From assembly GCA_964618405.1 (NCBI GenBank), contig CAZUAY010000125.1, positions 1-11,462 on the forward strand: DNA of 11,462 bases, read 5' to 3'. This DNA comes from JBBQIY01 sp964618405. GTDB taxonomy: Bacteria > Verrucomicrobiota > Kiritimatiellia > RFP12 > UBA3636. Both the position numbers and the translations under genes were made by a program. Positions 1 to 4,703 of the stretch are shown in pieces (within the stretch, counting starts at the first letter, position 1; every line of letters begins with the position of its first letter). The notes under the pieces were generated by a model. It searched no databases. It saw only the letters and a list, made by a program, of their open reading frames with translations, and was not told where the DNA came from.

Positions 1-137
1 CCCCCAGCGGAAACTACGCACTACGCACTACTCACTACTCACTCTCTCCAGCCTCACAACTCGCAACTTCCCACTGTGGCCGGATCAGTACTAGCGACTA
101 GCCACTAGCAACTCGCGACTTCTTCTAGCGACTCAAC
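1..137. repeat. Degenerate heptamer repeat array running into a gene 3' end
   Basis: Seven-base units follow one another in phase: CTACGCA (14-20, 21-27), CTACTCA (28-34, 35-41), a CT-rich unit at 42-48, then after a non-heptamer core at 58-80 the units CTAGCGA (91-97), CTAGCCA (98-104), CTAGCAA (105-111), CTCGCGA (112-118) and, after a 6-base remnant, CTAGCGA again (125-131). The core at 59-80 recurs inverted at 4370-4392, next to a second heptamer array. The array covers the stop codon and the last ten or so codons of the minus-strand acyltransferase gene. No coding region is evident in bases 1-104. The array is too short-period and irregular for CRISPR. It looks like an interspersed or microsatellite-like element of this genome; its function is unknown. 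Confidence 0.8.
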
Positions 138-878
138 CGGCACCGTCCCCACCATTTTTGCAGGCACGCCAACAGCAAGAGAATTGGCTGGAAGCGGACG
201 GGTCACGACCGCTCCAGCGCCGAGAACACAGCGGTCACCAATGCAAGCGCCGTCAAGAACCGTCACGCGTGCACCGAACCAGCAACCTGCACCGATTTCG
301 AGCGGACCCACCGTCTCCATCCCTGCCTGCGCCGTAAAGGGAACGCCTGTCTTGTAATCGTATTCGCCACCGCTGAGGAGATAGGAGTAAGCGCCAACCA
401 TCGTCCCGGGCTTCATTGACAGCTTGTTCGAAGAAAAGACAATACAATTCGAGGAAAAATTAACATCGTCGTCGATCTCGATTTCACCGCCCTTACAATA
501 GACAATCGTGTTGCGGCCAATGTAGACGTTCTTCCCTAACGAAATGCCGCTCCCCGCTCCACCCTTCGCATCCACCACGCAGTTGTCGTCGAGGACAACG
601 CCAGCACCGAGGCGGATCTTCGACGGATGTCGAAAGGTTACGTTGCGTCCAATCACAACGCCACGACCGCAGGCGCCGAAAAAAGGACGATAGAGCTTCG
701 AACGAAGCAACAAACCCAGCGCACCGGGAACACCACAAAAAAGCGTCGTCGTGACTTCCATCAGAATCGCCTTCCAGCGTGGCATCGGACCGTAGGTCAG
801 CGAAAAATACTTTGCAGCGGATGACCCGCCACCGTGCAGAGTACTCTTCAGTTTTCCAGAAGACGCTTCTTTATTCAT
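105..878 (-). CDS. Left-handed beta-helix (hexapeptide repeat) acyltransferase
   Basis: A 257-residue protein. Residues about 74-240 form a hexapeptide-repeat (LbH) domain: successive hydrophobic-turn repeats such as VVIGRN, IRLGAG, VVLDDN, ISLGKN, VYIGRN, LEIGAG and CIGDRCVLGAGAVV, ending in the usual VGVPAKMVG. This matches the WcaF/maltose O-acetyltransferase-like superfamily, which moves an acetyl or other acyl group from a CoA or ACP donor to a sugar or similar acceptor. The N-terminal 70 residues include a hydrophobic stretch (about 43-58, TTTLFCGVPGALGLLL) followed by basic residues, as I recall from planctomycete and verrucomicrobial LbH acyltransferases; it may bind the membrane. The acceptor cannot be read from the sequence. 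The start ATG (876-878) overlaps the TGA of the Hedgehog-like gene in an ATGA junction, so the two are probably translationally coupled. The tail after P247 (V-E-S-L-E-E-V-A-S-C) and the TAG stop are encoded by the heptamer repeat, so the original C-terminus may have been replaced. Confidence 0.85.
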   Translation of the reverse strand: MNKEASSGKLKSTLHGGGSSAAKYFSLTYGPMPRWKAILMEVTTTLFCGVPGALGLLLRSKLYRPFFGACGRGVVIGRNVTFRHPSKIRLGAGVVLDDNCVVDAKGGAGSGISLGKNVYIGRNTIVYCKGGEIEIDDDVNFSSNCIVFSSNKLSMKPGTMVGAYSYLLSGGEYDYKTGVPFTAQAGMETVGPLEIGAGCWFGARVTVLDGACIGDRCVLGAGAVVTRPLPANSLAVGVPAKMVGTVPVESLEEVASC

Positions 879-1705
879 TTAGGTTTCTTTTTGAAGTCTG
901 ACATCTTAGGACCATCCGCTTTAACCGAGGCGTGGATATGTGGACCTCCACCCGCGCTATTTTCATAGTATACCCAATCGAAACCCGCCTGCCACGCCAT
1001 TTTTGCAAGCTCCTCGTAAGCAGCGATTTTCTCGAAATGCGTTAGCTTAACGTCACCAGGATTATCGACGGTCACGTCAAGCGCCCGACCCTCTTTGTGC
1101 AGTGACTTACTCGCATGAACCCCCGTAGCTCGGTAAGCCTCTTGAACGCGGAGTTGCCAGCCCGCCGCCACTGCAAGATTCGCCAAGCGTCGAAAAGGAA
1201 TTTCCATCGCGGCATGCATCGAGTGGTCGCACTCGTCATCCGTCTCGCCGTCGTTGTCACTCTCCCACCACAAACGATCATCTTCTACGTAAACCAGATC
1301 CCGACCAGCAGAAAAACTGGAATTGACAATCGCTCCCGATGCTTCAGACTCGCGCATTGCAGGGAGATAGGAGTCACGCTTAAACTTTTCTGGCGCGGGG
1401 CGTACAGGATTAATTAAATCTGGCTTCACTACTTTAGTTTTGACTTGAACCTCTTCCTGCTCCGTGGCTTCTTCCGACGCTCCTTCCGACTCTGTGAAGC
1501 ACCCGCGCAAGAAAACCCCAGAGACAATTCCGCACAAAAAAATGAACAAAATGATTCGGTGTGCGGCAAAAAACATTTCAATCCGAGAAAGGAATCCGCC
1601 TTCGTCATCGGCGTGTACCGAACGCTGCGAATGCATTGAGGAAAACCGCGAGGGTCGAAACCCGCTGGGAATAACATCTCTTTTTTTACTTTTACGTCCA
1701 ATCAT
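875..1705 (-). CDS. Membrane-anchored Hedgehog-N-domain-like / M15-type metallopeptidase
   Basis: A 276-residue protein. Residues 1-48 are basic and presumably cytoplasmic, about 49-66 form one hydrophobic membrane segment (IILFIFLCGIVSGVF), 72-95 are a charged linker, and about 135-265 form the catalytic-type domain, probably facing the periplasm. The domain aligns from memory with the animal Hedgehog N-signalling domain: LRVQEAYRATG (185-195), SLHKEGRALDVT (201-212), AGFDWVYYE (240-248) and HIHASVKAD (256-264). The inferred zinc ligands are H203, D210 and H258; E248 matches the Hedgehog/M15 catalytic glutamate and H197 a conserved active-site histidine. SxHxxGxAxD is also the M15 D,D-carboxypeptidase signature, so a peptidoglycan-trimming role (D,D- or L,D-cleavage of stem peptides) is the natural inference. 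The calcium-site aspartates of animal Hedgehog in this loop are R192 and T194 here. The gene overlaps both neighbours by 4 bases (ATGA at each junction), in an operon with proC and an acyltransferase. There is no intein-like Hedgehog C-domain. The fold assignment is strong; the substrate is unknown. Confidence 0.88.
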   Translation of the reverse strand: MIGRKSKKRDVIPSGFRPSRFSSMHSQRSVHADDEGGFLSRIEMFFAAHRIILFIFLCGIVSGVFLRGCFTESEGASEEATEQEEVQVKTKVVKPDLINPVRPAPEKFKRDSYLPAMRESEASGAIVNSSFSAGRDLVYVEDDRLWWESDNDGETDDECDHSMHAAMEIPFRRLANLAVAAGWQLRVQEAYRATGVHASKSLHKEGRALDVTVDNPGDVKLTHFEKIAAYEELAKMAWQAGFDWVYYENSAGGGPHIHASVKADGPKMSDFKKKPK

Positions 1706-2538
1706 GGCATGCGGCTCAATTCTCGACTCCTGCGCGCAGCGGCGGCCATCGTGCGCTTCATAGTTCCTGAAATAGATGATTTTTTTAGGACAGCCAGCCC
1801 CTCGGCGGTCGTGCCCTTCGCAGACGTTACGGATTTAATAAAATCAGCAACACCCGTCGATCCATTCGTTAGTACAGTGGCCGTGCCAAGCATGGTCTGA
1901 AGCGCAAGCACTCCTGCCGTTTCCTCAGAAAGCCCAAGCGCCACGCCCCCATCGATCATGGTCTGTACCACGTAGGCGAGGAATGCCGGCCCCGAGCCGC
2001 TCAGCGCCGTAACCGCATCAAGTTGCTCTTCGGGGAGCTCAAGAGCCCTGCCCGTGCTACCTAACACCTTCGCCGCAAGCCGTAGATCAGCCTTCTTAGC
2101 TTTCGCCCCTCCACAAAATGCCGTCATTCCCAAGCCAACTGAAACGGCAAGATTCGGCATTGATCGAATGATCCTTGCTTTCGGCATGTGAGCTTCCACC
2201 CATGCAATCTGCTTTCCCGCTGCAATCGAAATATACAAGGGCTTAGACGCCACGTCGGCGGGAATGCCTTCTAGTAAGGCTCCTAGATCTTGGGGTTTGA
2301 CCGCAAGAAAAACGACATCACTCGCCGCGACGACTTCGGCCGCTGTCGCCGGTTTCACGCCATAGTCTTTGGCGAGCTGTTCAAGCCTCGCTGGAACCGC
2401 ATCACAAACTCGAATCGAAGAAGGCCGCGCGATCTTCGCCTTAATCAGCGACACCAAGATTGCACCGCCCATTTTGCCCGCACCGAGAAACCCGACAGAC
2501 ACGGTTTCAGCACGCTTAGCTTTTGTACTCTTTATCAT
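1702..2538 (-). CDS. proC: Pyrroline-5-carboxylate reductase
   Basis: ProC catalyses the last step of proline synthesis, reducing 1-pyrroline-5-carboxylate to L-proline with NAD(P)H in the cytoplasm. The 278 residues are close to the usual length (about 270). An N-terminal Rossmann fold carries VGFLGAGKMGG (15-25), followed by AVKPQ (79-83), RSMPN (125-129), the SGSGPAF loop (180-186) and the C-terminal family signature region VTSAKGTTAEGL (237-248). The signature has K241 where the family usually has G, A or N (commonly TSPGGTT), a small deviation. I chose the ATG at 2536-2538 rather than the TTG one codon upstream because it makes a TGATG junction with the preceding gene's stop. The gene also overlaps the next gene by ATGA. 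Its placement in a unit with an envelope-type peptidase and an acyltransferase is not explained by proline synthesis. Confidence 0.95.
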   Translation of the reverse strand: MIKSTKAKRAETVSVGFLGAGKMGGAILVSLIKAKIARPSSIRVCDAVPARLEQLAKDYGVKPATAAEVVAASDVVFLAVKPQDLGALLEGIPADVASKPLYISIAAGKQIAWVEAHMPKARIIRSMPNLAVSVGLGMTAFCGGAKAKKADLRLAAKVLGSTGRALELPEEQLDAVTALSGSGPAFLAYVVQTMIDGGVALGLSEETAGVLALQTMLGTATVLTNGSTGVADFIKSVTSAKGTTAEGLAVLKKSSISGTMKRTMAAAARRSRELSRMP

Positions 2539-3002
2539 CAATACCCCTGAGCCGGCAAAAGTGCCCTAAGTTTTGTCTGGAATGTCCGGAGGTCTTCCGC
2601 CGTCGGACGATACCCCTCTGTTTCTGGATCAAGCGAGAAGCGCCCATCGTTCGTAAAGCCCCACTCCGCCTTCGTGCCGTCCGAAAACACAACCGAGCCC
2701 GTCAACGCAAACCCCGCCCGAGTAATCGGGCTAATCTCCACGGACACATCACCATGCGCTGGCATTGGCTCCGACTCCAATGCGTCTGCCTCCTCTTCAT
2801 CAGAAGGCTCGATTGGCTTTTTCTCGACTGGAACCTGCTTGTCCTTAAGTTGCGCATTCAAGTCGATCACGAGAAAACGTGTGTCCATGTAGCTAAGCAT
2901 GATCGAAAATTCCTCGGCCAACCGAGACTGAATCTCCGAAAGACTGGCTCCTGCTGCAGCCCAACTTCGCACTTGACCCTGCTGTTCTTGTGTTAAATTC
3001 AT
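2538..3002 (-). CDS. Conserved hypothetical protein, first gene of the proC operon
   Basis: A 154-residue soluble protein with no function I can name. Residues about 1-50 (beginning MNLTQEQQGQVRSWAAAG, then LSEIQSRLAEEF and SYMDTRFLVIDL) look like a small helical, helix-turn-helix-like domain. I recall similar N-termini in conserved hypothetical proteins of Verrucomicrobia-type bacteria. Residues 51-84 are an acidic, proline-rich linker, and 85-154 look like a small beta-rich domain (VSVEISPITRAGFALTGSVVF, then a DGTKAEWGF motif). There is no signal peptide or membrane segment. The start ATG (3000-3002) has a clear ribosome-binding site: AAGGAG eight bases upstream on the minus strand. The stop overlaps the proC start by one base (TGATG). 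DNA or RNA binding by the N-terminal part is possible but only inferred. Confidence 0.8.
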   Translation of the reverse strand: MNLTQEQQGQVRSWAAAGASLSEIQSRLAEEFSIMLSYMDTRFLVIDLNAQLKDKQVPVEKKPIEPSDEEEADALESEPMPAHGDVSVEISPITRAGFALTGSVVFSDGTKAEWGFTNDGRFSLDPETEGYRPTAEDLRTFQTKLRALLPAQGY

Positions 3003-3032
3003 ACAAAATTCTCCTTAAAACGTATGGGTTGT

Positions 3033-3061
3033 AGTCTAGCATAATCTTCGAAAAATGCCTA
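3033..3061 (-). promoter_or_regulatory. Candidate extended -10 promoter for the 3002-105 operon
   Basis: On the minus strand there is TAGGCA (3056-3061), a 17-base spacer, then TAGACT (3033-3038). The hexamer is preceded by TGC, which fits the extended -10 pattern TGN-TANNNT. Each hexamer matches the sigma70 consensus at four of six positions, so the extended -10 is the main support. It lies 30 bases upstream of the first gene's ATG, in the 66-base gap after the BaiN-like gene. Read-through from that gene is an alternative source of transcription. Confidence 0.35.
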
Positions 3062-3068
3062 CCTGAAA

Positions 3069-4295
3069 CTAGAATAAAGATTCACCCGCGAGACGACCCG
3101 ATGCCAAGGCCCAGGTCAGATTATAGCCGCCGCACGGTGCATCGAGATCGACAAGTTCGCCAACGCAGTAGAGCCCAGCGATTCGCTTACACGCCATCGT
3201 TCTGGGATCGAGTTCGCTCAGCGCGATCCCACCCCGCGTCATCATCGCCTTATCCCATCCGTCCGTAGCCGAAATCGTCAACGGGCACACGGCACACCGT
3301 TCTGCCAGTCGCTCGGTCTGTCCCCGGGTAAAGGAGGCAACTGTCGTTTCTTCCTCAACGCCAGCGAGCTTACACAAGGTCTCAGCCAAAGCCTTCGGCA
3401 ACGCCTCGGCAAGCAATTTGCGAACAAGGCGTGTGCCAAACGGACGCCGCCAGCTGTCAAACAACGCGAGCCAATCGTCCACCTTCATGTCATCACGAAA
3501 ACAGATCTTCAGTCGAACGCGACCACCGAGTTCATCGAGCGCCTGCCCAACAAGCCCTGAAATCGCGAGCGCCGGTGGGCCACTTAGTCCTTTATGCGTA
3601 AACAGCAACGATCCTGTGACCGGTTCGTGGGAATAGCCTTTTTCAGCAATGTTGAGCGAGACTTTTGGACAGCTTACTCCCGCCAGTTCAGAAATCCAAG
3701 GATCTTCCACGGTCAAGGCTCCTAGCGCAGGATACACAGGTGTGACCTTGAGCCCGAGATCTTTGGCAATCACAAAGCCCGAACCATCGGAGCCCAGATC
3801 CGGCTTGCTCCTTCCTCCTGCGGCAAGAATCACCTGCTTCGCCTCAACAATATCGCCGGAATCCACTTCGACGCCGCGTACGGCCGTCCCCGTCTCGTTC
3901 ACTAACACACGTTTAACGGTAACACCACATCGTAGCTCCGCGCCAGCATCACGCGCTGCACCAACAAGCGCATCGAGAACATCCCCCGCACGACCCGAAG
4001 CAGGGAAGACGCATCCATCCTCTTCGACGACAGTCGGCACGCCGCGTTCATCGAGGAATTCGCGGATGCCTTCGGGACTCCACGCATAGAGCGCATCGCT
4101 CATGAAGCGCGCGCGCTTTCCAAATTTTGACATGATGCCGTCCACATCAACATCATGCGTGATGTTGCAACGCCCTCCACCGGTGGCCAATAACTTGCGC
4201 CCCGGTTGCTTCATCCCTTCGAGCACAAGCGCATGGCGTGAAAATGCGGCTGCTGCAAGCCCTGAGACACCCCCGCCGATAATAATTGTTTTCAT
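3069..4295 (-). CDS. NAD(P)/FAD-dependent oxidoreductase, BaiN/HI0933 (YhiN) family
   Basis: A 408-residue flavoprotein of the HI0933/BaiN-like family. The N-terminal dinucleotide-binding motif is IIIGGGVSGLAAAAF (4-18), followed by the family hallmark PGRKLLATGGGRCNITH (31-47), a second glycine pair in ILAAGGRSKPDLGSDGSG (156-173), LFTHKGLSGP (231-240), and the C-terminal FAD-contact region TRGGIALSEL (353-362) and GLYCVGELVDLDAPCGGYN (374-392). Length and motif order are complete. The physiological substrate of most family members is unknown; BaiN of gut clostridia acts on bile-acid intermediates, but that does not transfer here. I start the gene at the ATG at 4293-4295, which places the GxGxxG motif at the N-terminus; an in-frame ATG 16 codons upstream would add an unconserved leader. 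No Shine-Dalgarno sequence precedes the chosen ATG, and a probable promoter sits only about 12 bases upstream. The gene stands between the repeat spacer and the proC operon. Confidence 0.92.
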   Translation of the reverse strand: MKTIIIGGGVSGLAAAAFSRHALVLEGMKQPGRKLLATGGGRCNITHDVDVDGIMSKFGKRARFMSDALYAWSPEGIREFLDERGVPTVVEEDGCVFPASGRAGDVLDALVGAARDAGAELRCGVTVKRVLVNETGTAVRGVEVDSGDIVEAKQVILAAGGRSKPDLGSDGSGFVIAKDLGLKVTPVYPALGALTVEDPWISELAGVSCPKVSLNIAEKGYSHEPVTGSLLFTHKGLSGPPALAISGLVGQALDELGGRVRLKICFRDDMKVDDWLALFDSWRRPFGTRLVRKLLAEALPKALAETLCKLAGVEEETTVASFTRGQTERLAERCAVCPLTISATDGWDKAMMTRGGIALSELDPRTMACKRIAGLYCVGELVDLDAPCGGYNLTWALASGRLAGESLF

Positions 4296-4307
4296 AGTTG
4301 TGGGAGA

Positions 4308-4337
4308 AGTATACACACAGTTCCCATGATGACACAA
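4308..4337 (-). promoter_or_regulatory. Candidate promoter of the BaiN-like gene, giving a very short leader
   Basis: On the minus strand there is TTGTGT (4332-4337), an 18-base spacer, then TATACT (4308-4313; five of six consensus bases). Only 12 bases separate the -10 hexamer from the ATG at 4295, so transcription would begin about five or six bases before the start codon. That agrees with the lack of a ribosome-binding site. The -35 match is poor (three of six). Confidence 0.4.
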
Positions 4338-4369
4338 GAACACAAGTCAGAATACAGCCTGCCGTACTT

Positions 4370-4443
4370 GCCACAGGGGAGAAGTTGCGAGTGGCGAGTA
4401 GCGAGTGGGCGAGCAGTAGTCCATGGGCTATGGTCGATAGTCC
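4370..4443. repeat. Second heptamer array with core element inverted relative to 59-80
   Basis: The units GTTGCGA (4384), GTGGCGA (4391) and GTAGCGA (4398) run on, after an 8-base and a 6-base variant, to GTCCATG (4419), GGCTATG (4426) and GTCGATA (4433). On the opposite strand the first units read as CTCGC-type heptamers like those of the window start. Reverse-complementing 4370-4392 gives a 23-base element that matches 59-80 at 21 positions allowing one inserted base (ACTCGCAACTTC, then CC-CTGTGGC in both). The two arrays are therefore copies of one repeat family in opposite orientation. Confidence 0.8.
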
Positions 4444-4541
4444 TTGTTGGGCGCATCGGCACGGCGGCTTGATACGCTGGCGCCGACGCACCTAGCACTA
4501 TTGGCCTGAAGATCCCTCGCAGGCCATTGCCACCCGCCGTA

Positions 4542-4566
4542 CCTGCAAGCAGAGACTGCTTGCAGG
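4542..4566. repeat. Perfect palindrome with 11-bp arms and a 3-base loop
   Basis: CCTGCAAGCAG (4542-4552), AGA, CTGCTTGCAGG (4556-4566). The arms share the CCTGCAAGC / GCTTGCAGG word with the edge of the 59-bp repeats at 4692-4701, so it belongs to the same family. The right arm continues into GGGAGAGAGTAAAA (to 4578), which is complementary to TTTTACTCTCTTC at 4604-4616, so a larger alternative hairpin is possible. Confidence 0.85.
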
Positions 4567-4587
4567 GAGAGAGTAAAAAGCTACGCG

Positions 4588-4622
4588 AAAAAAACTCCGC
4601 AAGTTTTACTCTCTTCTTGCGG
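4588..4622 (-). terminator. Rho-independent terminator-like hairpin, distal copy
   Basis: On the minus strand there is a perfect 7-bp stem CCGCAAG / CTTGCGG with a 12-base loop, then AG and seven T residues (A run at 4588-4594 on the plus strand). It lies about 80 bases past the alcohol dehydrogenase stop. The 5' arm also belongs to another hairpin (4616-4640), so the two folds exclude each other. Confidence 0.65.
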
Positions 4623-4703
4623 GCTGTCTCAGCCGGCAAGCATGCAAAAAGATCGCCGCAGGTTTTACCCTCTCCTTGCGGGCTGTCCCCAGCCTGCAAG
4701 CTA
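4597..4703. repeat. Two copies of a 59-bp direct repeat
   Basis: The copies begin at 4597 and 4656 (CCGCAAGTTTTACTC and CCGCAGGTTTTACCC). They share in order the TTTTAC-CTCT tract, CTTGCGGGCTGT, CAGCC-GCAAGC and a following GCA. They differ at scattered positions and by a one-base indel, so this is an old duplication. The stop codon of the alcohol dehydrogenase (4701-4703) lies in the right edge of the second copy. Confidence 0.85.
4646..4681 (-). terminator. Rho-independent terminator-like hairpin, proximal copy
   Basis: On the minus strand CCGCAAGG pairs with CCTGCGG (one bulged A) around the loop AGAGGGTAAAA, followed by CGATC and five T residues. This is the first terminator-like structure after the alcohol dehydrogenase stop, starting about 20 bases past it. 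The T tract is short and offset, so it is probably weaker than the distal copy. Confidence 0.5.

Larger units (their letters stand above)
4296..4700. other. Repeat-rich gene-free spacer of about 405 bp
   Basis: The spacer lies between the alcohol dehydrogenase stop and the BaiN-like start. From right to left it holds two 59-bp direct-repeat copies with terminator-like hairpins (about 4588-4703), a perfect palindrome (4542-4566), about 100 bases (4444-4541) in which I recognise nothing, a heptamer array (4384-4443) with a core shared with the window start (4370-4392), and the candidate promoter. A 135-codon open frame crosses it on the minus strand, but it is built from the repeats, has no recognisable domain and is not called as a gene. 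Confidence 0.85.

Noticed and set aside
1..137. Possible CRISPR array
   Set aside because: Units are only seven bases with no spacers of 25-40 bases, and no cas genes are present.
1490..1510. Possible lipoprotein signal (L-R-G-C, residues 66-69) in the Hedgehog-like protein
   Set aside because: The cysteine follows a roughly 48-residue hydrophilic N-terminus and the -2 and -1 residues do not fit a good lipobox; a simple membrane anchor is more likely, though lipidation is not fully excluded.
4292..4699. A 135-codon open frame on the minus strand across the spacer
   Set aside because: Its codons are made of the 59-bp repeats, palindrome and heptamer array; it has no recognisable domain and no ribosome-binding site.
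4296..4700. Insertion sequence or transposon remnant in the spacer
   Set aside because: No transposase-like coding sequence, terminal inverted repeats with target-site duplication, or composition shift can be identified; only short repeats are present.
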